Shown: positions 1-9,190, numbered from the stretch's first letter. The stretch is 50,833 bases of DNA from Chloroflexota bacterium (GCA_030447745.1 JAUJOH010000009.1:51853-102685), one strand, 5' to 3'. Numbers and translations are program-made. The notes: generated by a model not told the origin, from the letters alone.

Positions 1-1811
1 GCGACGAGGATCGCGTCGCGCACGATCTCGAGTCGCTCGCCCTCTCGGAACATGTGCTCGGTCCGGCACAGCCCGATCCCCTGCGCGCCGTAGCGACGGG
101 CGAGCGCCGCCTCCTCCGGCTTGTCGGCGTTGGTCCAGACCTCGAGCCGACGCTCCTCGTCCGCCCAGTCGAGGATCCGCTGGAGGCCCGCCTGATCCTC
201 GAACCGGACCTCGACCGTCGGCAGGGCGCCCAGGAACACCTCGCCGGTCGAGCCGTCCAGGCTGATCCAGTCGCCCTCCGCAAAGCGCTGCCCGTTCGCC
301 TCGGCCGTTCGCGCCCGGTAGTCGATCAGCAGCTCCGCGCACCCCGCGACGCACGGCTTGCCGATCTGCCGAGCGACGACGGCGGCATGGGAGGTCGCGC
401 CGCCCCGGGCGGTCAGGATCCCCTGCGAGGCGGCCATGCCGTGGAAGTCGTCCGGCGACGTCTCGATCCGGACCAGCAGCACCTTCTCCCCGCCCGCCGC
501 CCGCTCCGCCGCGCGGTCCGCGTCGAAGACGGCCACCCCGACGGCGGCGCCGGGCGACGCGTTCAACCCCTTGGCAAGCCGCGTGGCCGACTGCCGGGCG
601 GCCGGATCGAACTGGTCGCGCAGCAGCTGGTCGACGTGCGCCGGCTCGATCCGCTGAAGGGCGGTCCGGCGGTCGATGATGCCGGCCTCGACCATGTCGG
701 CGGCAATCCGGACGGCCGCAGCCGCGGTCCGCTTCGCGCTGCGGGTCTGGAGCATGTAGAGCCGGCCCCGCTCGATCGTGAACTCGAGGTCCTGGACGTC
801 CTGGTAGTGCTGCTCGAGGCGCTGGCCGATGCGCTCGAACTCGGCATACGCCTCCGGCATCTCGTCGCGCAGGCTGCTGATCGGCTGCGGCGTCCGGATC
901 CCCGCCACGACGTCCTCGCCCTGCGCGTTGGTGAGGTACTCGCCGTAGAGCACCGGCTCGCCGGTGTTCGGGTCGCGGGTGAAGGCCACGCCGGTCCCGG
1001 AATCGTCGCCCATGTTCCCGAACACCATGGTCACGACGTTGACGGCCGTCCCGAGGTCGTGCGGGATCTTCTGGTTGTCGCGGTAGTCGCGCGCGCGCTT
1101 TCCGAACCAGCTGGCGAAGACGGCCTTGATGGCGAGGTCCAGCTGCTCGTACGGATCGGTCGGAAAGTCCCGCCCGGTGTGCTCGCGGACGATCGCCAGG
1201 AACGCCGCCGCGACCTCGCGCAGCGCCGCCGCGTCGAGCTCCGTGTCGGCCTCGACCCCCTTCACCCGCTTCACCTCGTCGAGCGCGTGATCGAACCGCT
1301 CCGGTGACACGTCCATGACGATCCGGCCGAACATCTGGATGAACCGTCGATAGGCGTCCCAGCCGAACCGCTCGTTGCCGGTCAGCGCCACGAGGCCTGC
1401 CAGCGTCTCCTCGTTGAGGCCCAGGTTGAGGACGGTGTCCATCATCCCGGGCATCGAGAACTTGGCGCCGGACCGCACGCTCACGAGCAGCGGGTTCTCG
1501 CCATCGCCGAACCTCTTGCCAGTCTCGCGCTCGACCTCCCGGACCGCCTCGAGGACGTCGTCCCAGAGGCCGTCCGGGAGCTGCTCGCCGGCCGCGAAGT
1601 AGTCGTTGCACGCCTCCGTGGTGATCGTGAAGCCGGACGGGACCGGCAGGCCGGCGTTCGTCATCTCGGCCAGGCCGGCGCCCTTGCCGCCGAGCAGGTC
1701 CCGCATCGTCGCGTTGCCCTCGGCTCGTCCGCCGCCCCAGGCGTAGATGTAGCGCTTTGCTGCCCGGTGGGTCCGTTCGGCGGTGGCGGGACGTTCGAGG
1801 GTGTCGGCCAT
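1..1811 (-). CDS. ppdK: Pyruvate, phosphate dikinase (5' part; C-terminus off the left edge)
   Basis: Cytosolic enzyme interconverting pyruvate, ATP and phosphate with PEP, AMP and PPi. The first 603 codons are visible; the family is about 875 residues, so the PEP-binding barrel is cut soon after it begins (GLCRTEHMF is the last recognisable motif, at the window edge). An N-terminal ATP-grasp region has GGKGAGLAEM near residue 45 and SVRSGAKFSMPGMMDT near 105. The phosphohistidine swivel domain has GGATSHAAVVAR with the catalytic His at about residue 475. The ATG at 1811 is preceded by AAGGAG six bases upstream. It stands alone and diverges from the ferredoxin reductase. The identification is firm. 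Confidence 0.95.
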   Translation of the reverse strand, partial: MADTLERPATAERTHRAAKRYIYAWGGGRAEGNATMRDLLGGKGAGLAEMTNAGLPVPSGFTITTEACNDYFAAGEQLPDGLWDDVLEAVREVERETGKRFGDGENPLLVSVRSGAKFSMPGMMDTVLNLGLNEETLAGLVALTGNERFGWDAYRRFIQMFGRIVMDVSPERFDHALDEVKRVKGVEADTELDAAALREVAAAFLAIVREHTGRDFPTDPYEQLDLAIKAVFASWFGKRARDYRDNQKIPHDLGTAVNVVTMVFGNMGDDSGTGVAFTRDPNTGEPVLYGEYLTNAQGEDVVAGIRTPQPISSLRDEMPEAYAEFERIGQRLEQHYQDVQDLEFTIERGRLYMLQTRSAKRTAAAAVRIAADMVEAGIIDRRTALQRIEPAHVDQLLRDQFDPAARQSATRLAKGLNASPGAAVGVAVFDADRAAERAAGGEKVLLVRIETSPDDFHGMAASQGILTARGGATSHAAVVARQIGKPCVAGCAELLIDYRARTAEANGQRFAEGDWISLDGSTGEVFLGALPTVEVRFEDQAGLQRILDWADEERRLEVWTNADKPEEAALARRYGAQGIGLCRTEHMFREGERLEIVRDAILV

Positions 1812-1883
1812 CAGGGGCTCCTTGGGGTTGGTGCGGCCGGGACGGCTGCGGCACGGGGTTCGGGTGCGCACTCGGGTCGGCGG

Positions 1884-1889
1884 ATTCTA
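1884..1889 (-). promoter_or_regulatory. Candidate -10 box of ppdK
   Basis: TAGAAT on the minus strand, five of six matches to the sigma-70 -10 consensus. It would give a leader of roughly 65 bases containing the ppdK ribosome binding site. No good -35 hexamer is visible at the usual distance, so this is a tentative call. Confidence 0.4.
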
Positions 1890-2063
1890 CCCGTCATGCG
1901 AGCGACAGCACGCGCGTCCGATGCGTCTGGGTGCTGTGGGTCCACGACACGCGGCGTACGGTGGCTGCCGCGCCCACGCGGGCGGCGGGCCGCCACTTCG
2001 AGCTCGGGCGAACCGCGAGCCGCGAGCCGGCCACGCGACCGCGGCCCGCGTCTGACGATCCCC

Positions 2064-2069
2064 TACACT
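2064..2069 (+). promoter_or_regulatory. Candidate -10 box of the reductase gene (leaderless type)
   Basis: TACACT lies seven bases before the GTG start at 2077. The spacing puts transcription initiation at or next to the start codon, and no Shine-Dalgarno sequence is present. The same arrangement recurs at other unit starts in this window. Confidence 0.5.
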
Positions 2070-2076
2070 CGTTCGC

Positions 2077-2907
2077 GTGACGGACCTGCTCACCGACGCT
2101 CCCCCGATCGAGACGGATGCTCCGCAGTACAACGCCTCGCTCGTCCGGCGCCTGGACCAGCACGAGTCGCTGGCCACCTTCTGGGTCCGCTTCGACGGCG
2201 ATCCTGTCGCGTTCGACCCCGGGCAGTACATGACGATCGGCGTGCTCGTCGACCGCAGGATCGTGCAGCGGCCGTACTCGGTGGCGTCGGACCCGGCCGT
2301 TGCCGGCAGCGACGGCTACGAGTTCTACGTCCGTCTCGTCCAGGGCGGCACCTTCACGCCGCTCCTGTGGCGCCTGGCCGAGGGTCACCGGATGCGGATG
2401 ATCGGGCCGAAGGGCAAGTTCGTGCTCGAGCCGGACGACGACCGGGTCCACCTGTTCATCAGCTCCGGAACCGGCAACGCGCCGTTCGTGGCGATGATGC
2501 GGGCGCTGCTTCGCGAGGGGCGGCGCGGCGGGCGGTCTTCCTCAACGGTGTCTCGTACGTGCGGGACCTCGGCTACGTCGAGGTCGTCGAGCGCTGGCAG
2601 CGCACCGGCGAGTACCCGGTGACCTTCATCCCGACGGTGTCGCGGCCGGCCGACCCCCTGAACGCCGGCTGGAGCGGGCGCACCGGGCGGGTCGAGACGA
2701 TCGTCGGCCCCGTGTGTGACGACCTCGGTTTGACCCCGCGGACACGGTCGCGTACCTGTGCGGCAACCCCGACATGATCGTATCCGCGGAGACGACCCTG
2801 CTCGGTCGCGGCTTCCCGAGGACTCCGTCAAGAAGGAGCTCTACTGGCCGAAGGGCAAGGAGCCGCGCGGCGTGGCGCCACGCCCGGGGGCTGCGCCGAT
2901 CGAGTAG
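2077..2907 (+). pseudogene. Ferredoxin-NADP+ reductase-like flavoprotein, three frameshifts
   Basis: FAD/NAD(P)-binding oxidoreductase that would pass electrons between NADPH and ferredoxin or flavodoxin. The reading frame changes near 2530, 2728 and 2815, but all three frames carry conserved blocks: RPYSVAS and GPKGKF (FAD domain), SSGTGNAPFVAMMRALL (NADP-binding), then AVFLNGVSYVRDLGY, then AYLCGNPDMI and the C-terminal KKELYWPKG. Adding one base at each break gives 278 codons, close to the family length of about 260. The protein sequence is otherwise well conserved, so consensus errors are more likely than decay. The subfamily is not certain; related flavoprotein reductases share these motifs. 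Confidence 0.8.
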
Positions 2908-2913
2908 CGTGCC

Positions 2914-3030
2914 GCGGCGGAGCGGGCGCGGCGCGCTTCCGCCCGCCGAGCCGGCGTGGCGCGGCGGAGCGGGCGCGGCGCGGCGGCGACCCGCGCCGGT
3001 GCGGCGCGGCGCGGCGGCGACCCGCGCCGG
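2914..3030. repeat. GC-only tandem and direct repeats
   Basis: Two nested direct repeats lie directly after the reductase stop. A 22-base unit starting GCGGCGGAGCGG is present at 2914-2935 and 2961-2982. A 27-base unit ending ACCCGCGCCGG is present at 2973-2999 and 3004-3030. The tract is almost purely G and C. No function is evident. Confidence 0.7.
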
Positions 3031-3040
3031 CCCTCCCGCG

Positions 3041-3252
3041 TCACCCGAGGGCGGGCAGGACGATCGCGTAGCCGAGGATGGCGACGAAGATCACGAGCAG
3101 GATGAGCCCGATGATCAGCCCGGGCGGCGCGCCATCTCGCCGCGGGTCGCCGAGCCCGGCTCGAGCGGATCCCCCGCCGGCGCGACGTCGTCGCTGACCT
3201 GGTCCGCCCGCTGGTCGAGCTCGTCGGGTCGGAGCGGCTGCTGGGCGGCCAT
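3041..3252 (-). CDS. Small single-pass membrane protein of unknown function (one frameshift)
   Basis: Not recognised as a known family. The first ~45 residues (MAAQQPLRPDELDQRADQ onward) are polar and acidic. They are followed, after a frame change near 3120, by a strong C-terminal transmembrane segment starting PGLIIGLILLVIFVAI and the end LGYAIVLPALG. Adding one base in the CCGGG there gives 71 codons in one frame. It would be a tail-anchored inner-membrane protein. The ATG at 3252 has a TACAGT box six bases upstream. It is isolated, between a GC repeat tract and a tandem repeat. Confidence 0.6.
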
Positions 3253-3258
3253 GGCGCG

Positions 3259-3264
3259 ACTGTA
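3259..3264 (-). promoter_or_regulatory. Candidate -10 box, leaderless type
   Basis: TACAGT with exactly six bases between it and the ATG at 3252, the same spacing as at recO, the polyprenyl synthase, tsaE and argF. It supports the start chosen for the small membrane protein. Confidence 0.45.
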
Positions 3265-3291
3265 TCGCCTCGTGCCGATCGGCGCGCCGAG

Positions 3292-3411
3292 GAGCGAGTT
3301 GCCCAGGCGGGGTCCGTCCGCGGCTTGTGACGCGCCAGTGCACATCCGACGAGCGAGTTGCCCAGGCGGGGGGTCCGGTCCACGGCTTATGGCGCGCGCT
3401 GCACGTCCGAC
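3292..3411. repeat. Imperfect tandem duplication, about 60 bp x 2
   Basis: Unit 1 is 3292-3350 and unit 2 is 3351-3411. Both begin GAGCGAGTTGCCCAGGCGG and end CCGAC, with a handful of substitutions and small indels in the middle. The array lies just upstream of the small membrane protein promoter. It has two adjacent units and no spacer, so it is not a CRISPR array. Confidence 0.75.
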
Positions 3412-3491
3412 GGTGTTCGTGGCCGTGCCGATCGTGGCGCCGCTGCGTGTTTCATCGACCAGCCGCCGTGGTCCGCGGTGCGGCATCCGTT

Positions 3492-4275
3492 TCAGGCACC
3501 AACCACTGCGCCGATGAAGCGCCCCGCTGGACGGCCAGCTCGGCTCACGCTCCGCTCGTCCGTGACACGCTGCCTCGTTGCGCCCGTCCCGCTTCGGCTA
3601 CCACGGCCGTTGCTGGCTGAAACAAACATCCGGCCGCCGAAGGGACCGGTTGGACTGCTGAGCCATCGCCGGCACGCCACCGATCCTCCCGGCAGGACGG
3701 CTCCGAAGGTCGCCTCCAGCCGTCGGACACGCCGCCAGGCGGTGGTGGATCTCGGCAACACAAGCAGCCGCTCGATCGCCATCGGGGGCGCACCGAAGTG
3801 CTCGGCAACGATGCGACCGGCAAGCCGCGCCTTGACGTCGAGTCGTCGGAGCGTGTCCTTCGGCATCGGTCAACTCCGACTTCACCTCGATCACCACGGC
3901 GATGCGGGACCGGCGGTGGAGTCCGAGGACATCGATCGAGCCGCGATCACCGAAGTGATTGAACGAGACCTCGACGGCGACATCCCAGCGAGCCGCCTCG
4001 AGCTGCCGGACGATCGTCTCCACCAGCGCGGAGTGCCGCTCGTCGAGGAGCCGGTCCAGCGCGCCGCCTCGCCAGCGCACGACGCTGTCGTAGGTGGCCT
4101 CGACTCCTGCGAACAGCCGGCGCACCGTTCGCAGCGAGAGCCGGTCCAGATGGCCGCGTTCGACCAGTGAGACGGACGATTGCGAGACACCCGCCAGAGC
4201 AGCGAGTTCCGACTGCGTCAGCCCCCGGCGCGTCCGCAACCGACGCAGCGCACGCCCGGCGTGGACGTCATCCAT
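3492..4275 (-). pseudogene. XRE-type HTH protein with a PD-(D/E)XK-like nuclease domain, one frameshift
   Basis: Residues ~5-60 form a helix-turn-helix of the Cro/C1 type (LRRLRTRRGLTQSELAALAG, then VSQSSVSLVERGH). Residues ~95-150 have the layout of a PD-(D/E)XK fold: GSIDVLGLH followed about ten residues on by VVIEVKSEL, that is D...E-x-K. The frame changes near 3860; removing one A (GAAGGAC to GAGGAC) restores a continuous 261-codon protein continuing DTLRRLDVKARLAGRIVAE. Solitary HTH-plus-nuclease-fold proteins of this kind are, to my knowledge, uncharacterised. DNA binding is likely and nuclease activity is only inferred. Neighbours give no functional clue. Whether the frameshift is real is open. 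Confidence 0.6.
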
Positions 4276-4940
4276 CCGCGCATCGTGTCGGGCGGCACTC
4301 ACCGCGCGCTTCTCGCTCCGGCTCCGGCGCTGGCGCGGGCCGCGCCGTGCCTTGCGGCGTTCGCCGCTGCGCGCTTTGCGGCGGCGTCGCGTCGGCCAGT
4401 TCGGCGCGGCATGGCGTGGGCCCGGTTCGGCGGGCATGGCGTCGGTGCCTGGGCCGCGCACGCTTGCGCACGGCCCGCTTCGCGATGGCTGTTGTTTCAG
4501 GTGCCAATCCCCGTGGTAGTGGGAGCGGGTTCCGTTTCAGCTACTCCCCACACCCTCGGTCGAAACGTTCCGACGCGCCCTGCGCGGCGCCACGCCACGC
4601 TCGGCCGGTCCCGCGCAGCGGGCGTGCACCGGTTCTCGGACGCTTCGGGTACCACGTCGGTTGGTCAATGAAATCAACCGCTGAGCTGGGGGCGGCGCCG
4701 CCGCTGGCCGAGTGGCTCCCCCGCGCCCCCATCCGACGCCTAGCAAGGACGTCACTGGGGCAATCGCAGCGGGTGTCAGCGACTACGTCTGGGACGTGGG
4801 AGGAGATCGCGGCGCGGCGCCATTGACTTCTCGGTCAAAGACTTGCCGGAGTCGGCGCGGCGGACATTGAAGGACGTGCAAATCGGAACCCTCCGGGGCG
4901 ACCAGCGTGCGGACCCAGCGGTTCCCGGCGACGATCAACC
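4276..4940. other. Gene-free stretch
   Basis: No open frame here has recognisable protein character on either strand, and I see no tRNA, no insertion-sequence ends and no array. The sequence is visibly less GC-biased than its surroundings around 4490-4570 and 4660-4900, as expected for decayed accessory DNA. Confidence 0.5.
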
Positions 4941-5384
4941 CTAAGGTCGCGGGTCGATGTTTACCCGGACGATGTGCTGCGGGGCGTCCGGCACTTGCCG
5001 CACCGCCGTGCGCAGGAAGTCGGGGAAGAGCGGCAGGTCCGGGAGGGACTCGACCGGGAACCAGCGCAGGAGCAGGTCGTGGCCGCGTTCGACCGCCGTG
5101 TGGTCGCGCGTCAGGTCAAGAAAAGGGCTGTTCTCGGGCAGGTCAATGGCGTAGTAGAACCCGATCTCGTGGACCGGTCGGCCTCCCATCGGCGTTACGT
5201 ACTCCATCACCCACAGCAGCCGCTGGACAGTCACCTCGTGCCCGATCTCCCAGCGCATCGTGCGGACCAGCGCATCTGCCGTCAGCTCCAGCGGCAGCAG
5301 GCGTCCGCCGGGCAGCACCCAGAAGGCGCCGTCGAGCGCTCGCTGAAGCAGAAGATGGTCCCGCCGTACGCAGACCGCTGCCAC
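4941..5384 (-). CDS. Nudix-fold hydrolase family protein with a degenerate Nudix box
   Basis: A 147-residue protein with the Nudix fold pattern: VAAVCVRRDHLLLQRA, LPGGRLLPLE, then ALVRTMRWEIGHEV. Compared with the box consensus GX5EX7REUXEEXGU, the first G and E and the final E and G are kept, but the REU Glu is Thr and the first Glu of the EE pair is Trp. Metal-dependent hydrolysis may therefore be weakened or lost. The family usually cleaves nucleoside diphosphates linked to another group; the substrate here is unknown. The GTG at 5384 is the only plausible start because an in-frame stop lies just upstream. Confidence 0.7.
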   Translation of the reverse strand: MAAVCVRRDHLLLQRALDGAFWVLPGGRLLPLELTADALVRTMRWEIGHEVTVQRLLWVMEYVTPMGGRPVHEIGFYYAIDLPENSPFLDLTRDHTAVERGHDLLLRWFPVESLPDLPLFPDFLRTAVRQVPDAPQHIVRVNIDPRP

Positions 5385-5474
5385 CCGCGGCTGGAAGCGT
5401 CAACCGTCGGCGTCGATTTCGACGTAGTTGACCAAGTCAGCTGCCTCCGCAGAAGTCTCTTATGGCCGTCGGCT

Positions 5475-5501
5475 CCGAGCCGGGCTCACCCCCGGCCTCG
5501 G
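5475..5501. repeat. Inverted repeat between glyS and the Nudix gene
   Basis: CCGAGCCGGG (5475-5484) pairs with CCCGGCCTCGG (5491-5501) apart from a single bulged base, leaving a loop of about six bases. It lies about 145 bases downstream of glyS. There is no T-tract on either strand, so it is at best a factor-assisted terminator or a protein site. Confidence 0.45.
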
Positions 5502-5645
5502 GAGTCAAAGTGGATGCACTACCGACCGCTGAGCCCGACCGCGCCACGGCTGGCGGAGTAGCCCACCTGCTCGCGCCCCGCTCGCGCCGCCGCGGGCCGC
5601 CGGCGCCGCCGCCGATCGCCGTCGGCCCCGCGGCGAGCCCACCGG

Positions 5646-7058
5646 TCAGCCGCGGCTGGCCGCCAGTCGGTCGACGATCAGCCGCCTGACGCCCGCCAGC
5701 GGAACCCGCTCCTGGCTCATCGCATCGCGCTCGCGGATCGTGACCGCCCCGTCCTCGAGCGACTCCACGTCGACCGTGATGCACCACGGCGTCCCGATCT
5801 CGTCCTGCCGTCGATAGAGCTTGCCGATCGCCGCCGTGTCGTCGTAGACCGCCATGACGTCGCGCGCGAGATCGTCGCGCAGCGCGCGGGCCATCGCCAC
5901 GATCTCCGGTCGCTTCTTCAAGAGCGGCAGCACGGCCACCTTGTACGGTGCGAGCTCCGGGTGCAGTCCGAGGACGACCCGCTTCTCGCCGCGGACCTGC
6001 TCCTCGCGGTAGGCGTCGATCAGGAAGGTGAACGCAGCGCGGTCAGCGCCGGCGGCAGTTTCCACGACCCACGGGATGAAGTGCTCCTCGGTCGCGGGAT
6101 CGAAGTATTCGAGGTTCTCGCCGCTCACCCTCGCGTGCGAGCCGAGGTCGAAGTCCCCGCGGTTGTGGACGCCCTCGAGCTCCTTCCAGCCGAACGGAAA
6201 CCGGTACTCGACGTCGACCGCCTTCTTCGCGTAATGCGCCAGCTCGTCCGGGGCGTGCTCCCTGAGCCGCAGGCGCTCGGGCGTGACGCCGTACCGCGCG
6301 TACCACTCGCGGCGGGCCGGAAGCCACTCGTCGAACGCTGCAGTGGCGGCATCGCCCGGCCGCACGAAGAACTGCATTTCCATCTGCTCGAACTCGCGCA
6401 TCCGGAAGACGAAGTTGCCGGGCGAGATCTCGTTCCGGAACGCCTTCCCGATCTGGGCGATCCCGAACGGAACCTTCTTGCGCGACGACTGCTGGACGTT
6501 CTTGAAGTTGACGTACGAGCCCTGCGCCGTCTCCGGCCGGAAGTAGACGATCGAGCCGTCGTCCTCGACGGGCCCCATGTGCGACGTGAACATCAGGTTG
6601 AACCGCCGCGGCGGCGACAGCGGACCGCCGTCGACCGGGCAGACGAGACCCAGCCGCTCCACGATTGCCTCGTCCCGCAGCTCGGTCGCGGAGAGCGACT
6701 CCGCCCCGGGCAGCTCGTCCAGCCGGAAGCGCCGGTGGCAGGTCGCGCACTCGACGAGCGGATCCGAGAACGAGCCGACGTGGCCGGACGTCACCCACAC
6801 CTGCGGGTGCATCAGGATCCCGGCGTCGAGGCCGACGATGTCGTCGCGCTCCTGGACCATCGCCCGCCACCAGGCTCGCTTGACGTTGTTCTTCAGCTCG
6901 ACACCCAGGGGCCCGTAGTCCCAGACCGCGTTGATCCCGCCGTAGATCTCGCTCGACGGGTAAATGAACCCGCGCCGCTTCGACAGCGAGACGATCGTGT
7001 CGAGGTTGGCGGCGGCGGGCGCGACGGCAGCAGGGTCGACGGTGGCGGTGTCGGTCAC
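5646..7058 (-). CDS. glyS: Glycine--tRNA ligase
   Basis: Charges tRNA-Gly in the cytosol. This is the single-chain (alpha2, class IIA) type, 470 residues, usual length. Class II motif 1 is near residue 30 ([13 protein letters not shown]), motif 2 near 200 ([19 protein letters not shown]), and the anticodon-binding domain starts around residue 360 ([13 protein letters not shown]). [13 protein letters not shown] around residue 105 is a CxxC pair. The GTG at 7058 has GGAGG four bases upstream. It appears to be a single-gene unit with its own promoter inside the end of the dipeptidase gene. Confidence 0.96.
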   Translation of the reverse strand: MTDTATVDPAAVAPAAANLDTIVSLSKRRGFIYPSSEIYGGINAVWDYGPLGVELKNNVKRAWWRAMVQERDDIVGLDAGILMHPQVWVTSGHVGSFSDPLVECATCHRRFRLDELPGAESLSATELRDEAIVERLGLVCPVDGGPLSPPRRFNLMFTSHMGPVEDDGSIVYFRPETAQGSYVNFKNVQQSSRKKVPFGIAQIGKAFRNEISPGNFVFRMREFEQMEMQFFVRPGDAATAAFDEWLPARREWYARYGVTPERLRLREHAPDELAHYAKKAVDVEYRFPFGWKELEGVHNRGDFDLGSHARVSGENLEYFDPATEEHFIPWVVETAAGADRAAFTFLIDAYREEQVRGEKRVVLGLHPELAPYKVAVLPLLKKRPEIVAMARALRDDLARDVMAVYDDTAAIGKLYRRQDEIGTPWCITVDVESLEDGAVTIRERDAMSQERVPLAGVRRLIVDRLAASRG

Positions 7059-7116
7059 GGGGCCTCCGCGGGGCGACCGGCGGTGGAAGGGACGGTCGCG
7101 GGTGGCTGGGCGGCCG

Positions 7117-7122
7117 ATGCTA
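7117..7122 (-). promoter_or_regulatory. Candidate extended -10 box of glyS
   Basis: TAGCAT preceded by TGC (extended -10) on the minus strand, overlapping the last codons of the upstream dipeptidase gene. It predicts a leader of about 50 bases with a Shine-Dalgarno sequence. No T-box-like leader is seen. Confidence 0.4.
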
Positions 7123-8382
7123 GCAGACGGTCGGTCGCCGCTCGATACCGTGACCGGCTCCGGGTCCGGTCGGGAGCGCGTCGCGCAGCAGCCGGAACAC
7201 GTTGGCGCCCATCACCTTCGCGACGTCGCCGTCGGTGAACCCTTCTGCCAGCAACGCGTCCGTGACCTGGACGATGCCCGTCGCGTCGAACGGCAGCGGG
7301 ACGGCGCCGTCGAAGTCGGATCCGAGCCCCACGTGGGCGATGCCGGCGATTGCCGCCGCGTGCGCGGCCGCCCGGGCGATGGCGGCGGCGTCCCGGCCGC
7401 CGGTCGCTGTCGGCCAGAAGCCAATTCCGACGATCCCGCCCATCCGGCCGATGCCCGAGACGTGCTGGTCCGACAGGTTCCGGACGCTGTCGCAAGTGGC
7501 ACGGACGCCCGTGTGCGTGGCGACCACCGGTCGTCCGGCCATCGCCAGCACGTCGTCGATCGTGCGCGGCGAGGCGTGGGCGACGTCGACGAGCACGGAT
7601 CGGGCCTCCAGTCGCGCAACCAGGTCGCGTCCCGCGGGCGTCAGCCCGCCCTTCTCGACGCCGCTGGCGGAGCCCGCGAAGCGGTTGTCGACCATGTGCG
7701 TCAGGCCGAAGACCCGGAACCCGGCGTCGGCGAGCCGGTCAACGTTCCGGACCTCGCCGTCGAGCGCCGCCGCGCCTTCGATCGTCAGGAGTCCGGCCGT
7801 GATGACGGGCTCGCGACGGCGCCGCTCGAGGTAGGCCGCCAGCTCCGCGCCGGTCGCCACGATCGTCAGGGCGCCGCGCGAGCGCTCCGCCATCCGGCGC
7901 GCCCGCGCCGCCAGATGGAGTGCCCGCGCGACGCCGCTCCGCCACGTGCGCGGCGGCCAGCCGAGCGCGAGGGCGAGCAGCCGGACATCGTCCGTCCGGT
8001 CCTCGTTCCGCTCGACGTTGAGACCTCTCGGCACGCGGACGCAGGCCGCCAGCGCCTGCAGGGCGATGCCGCCCTCGATCAGGCGCGGGACGTCCGCGTG
8101 CCCGACGTCCGAGCGGCGCAGGAGGTCACGCCCGTACAGCAGCGAGTCGGCGTGGAGATCCGCGACGAGGAGCGATCGGTGAAGCTCCTCCGCCCGCCGC
8201 GACACGGCGTAGGGCGGCGGCCAGTGCGTGATGTTGAAGCGCCGCTCGACGCGCACCTCGACCAGCTTTCGACCGGCCGCCCGCGCCGCGAGCCCCACCG
8301 CGACCCCGCCAGCTGCGGCGGCGGTCGCGCCCGCGATCCCGGCCGCGCCGACGAGCCGCGCCGTCGTGCCGGCCGTGGTCAT
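7120..8382 (-). CDS. Membrane dipeptidase (peptidase family M19)
   Basis: A 420-residue protein of the renal-dipeptidase family, zinc enzymes that split dipeptides in an amidohydrolase-type barrel. Family blocks in order: [10 protein letters not shown] (metal-binding D-x-H-x-D), [42 protein letters not shown] and GLGSDFDG. The N-terminal ~35 residues are Ala/Gly-rich and hydrophobic ([19 protein letters not shown]), suggesting a signal anchor. It lies 19 bases after recO on the same strand and is probably cotranscribed with it. Substrate cannot be told from the sequence. Confidence 0.88.
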   Translation of the reverse strand: MTTAGTTARLVGAAGIAGATAAAAGGVAVGLAARAAGRKLVEVRVERRFNITHWPPPYAVSRRAEELHRSLLVADLHADSLLYGRDLLRRSDVGHADVPRLIEGGIALQALAACVRVPRGLNVERNEDRTDDVRLLALALGWPPRTWRSGVARALHLAARARRMAERSRGALTIVATGAELAAYLERRRREPVITAGLLTIEGAAALDGEVRNVDRLADAGFRVFGLTHMVDNRFAGSASGVEKGGLTPAGRDLVARLEARSVLVDVAHASPRTIDDVLAMAGRPVVATHTGVRATCDSVRNLSDQHVSGIGRMGGIVGIGFWPTATGGRDAAAIARAAAHAAAIAGIAHVGLGSDFDGAVPLPFDATGIVQVTDALLAEGFTDGDVAKVMGANVFRLLRDALPTGPGAGHGIERRPTVC

Positions 8383-8401
8383 CGGTCGGACGGCCGCCCG
8401 C

Positions 8402-9178
8402 TCAGATCGCGACCGGCGCGGGGTGGCTCACCTCCTCGAGGAAGGCCAGTGAGCGAGCGACGCGCTCGAGGGCGTTGCTGATGAACTCGCGCATCGCCGT
8501 CTCGACCTCGCGCTCCACGCCGGTCGCGAGTCGCAGCGTGGCGAGCGCCTCCACGTCCAGCCGCTGGTACGCCTTGAGCAGCTTCAAAGCGTCCAGGGTG
8601 AGCCCGGCGCGCGCTGCCGGTGGACCCGGACACCGTTCGCAGACCACGCCACCGAGCGGCGGCACCCAGCGGAACGACTCCTCCGCCTCGAGCATGCGGT
8701 CGCACTCGGCGCAGCGGTCGACCTCCGGACGCATCCCGAGCTCGTCCGCGAGGTGCATCTCGTACCACCGGGCGACGCGCCCGGGGGCCATCCCCGCGTC
8801 GAGCAGCTCGTAGGCGCGCCGGAGGAGCGCGTAGAGCGGCTCGGCGGCATGACGCTCCTCGAGCGAGCGATCGGCGAGCTCGGCGAGATACCAGGCGGTC
8901 GCCGCCGACTCGAGGGAGTCACGCAGCCGCAGCCAGGCATGGCCGACGCTGACCTGCGTGACGACGTCGAACGTCCGGCCCCGCGCGAGCGCGACATTGA
9001 GCTCGGCGAACGGCTCGAGGCTGCCACCGAGCCGCGACGTGGGCCGGCGTATCCCCTTGGCGATCGCCTTCAGCTTGCCGCCGCCGGGCGTGATGAGGGT
9101 CAGGACGCGGTCCGCCTCGCCGAGATCGAAACGGGACAGGACGATGGCGTCGGTCGTGTAGCGACGGGGCGGGGCCAC
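8402..9178 (-). CDS. recO: DNA repair protein RecO
   Basis: Recombination mediator that, with RecR, loads RecA on SSB-coated single-stranded DNA in gap repair. 258 residues, the usual length. The N-terminal OB fold begins RRYTTDAIVLSRFDLGEADR; the C-terminal part carries the RecO zinc ribbon CAECDRMLE ... VVCERC near residues 150-180. The GTG at 9178 starts six bases after a TACCGT box, which fixes the start and suggests a leaderless mRNA. A longer in-frame extension upstream has no coding character. Confidence 0.93.
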   Translation of the reverse strand: MAPPRRYTTDAIVLSRFDLGEADRVLTLITPGGGKLKAIAKGIRRPTSRLGGSLEPFAELNVALARGRTFDVVTQVSVGHAWLRLRDSLESAATAWYLAELADRSLEERHAAEPLYALLRRAYELLDAGMAPGRVARWYEMHLADELGMRPEVDRCAECDRMLEAEESFRWVPPLGGVVCERCPGPPAARAGLTLDALKLLKAYQRLDVEALATLRLATGVEREVETAMREFISNALERVARSLAFLEEVSHPAPVAI

Positions 9179-9184
9179 GCCCCG

Positions 9185-9190
9185 ACGGTA
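9185..9190 (-). promoter_or_regulatory. Candidate -10 box of recO (leaderless type)
   Basis: TACCGT, exactly six bases ahead of the GTG start at 9178 and without a ribosome binding site between. It matches the layout seen ahead of the divergent polyprenyl synthase gene. Confidence 0.45.

Noticed and set aside
3292-3411. Possible CRISPR array
   Set aside because: Only two adjacent units of about 60 bp, no spacers, no cas genes.
4600-4760. tRNA-like segment in the gene-free stretch
   Set aside because: No acceptor stem pairing and no T-loop with the expected GTTCRA pattern could be fitted on either strand; I found no tRNA in the window.
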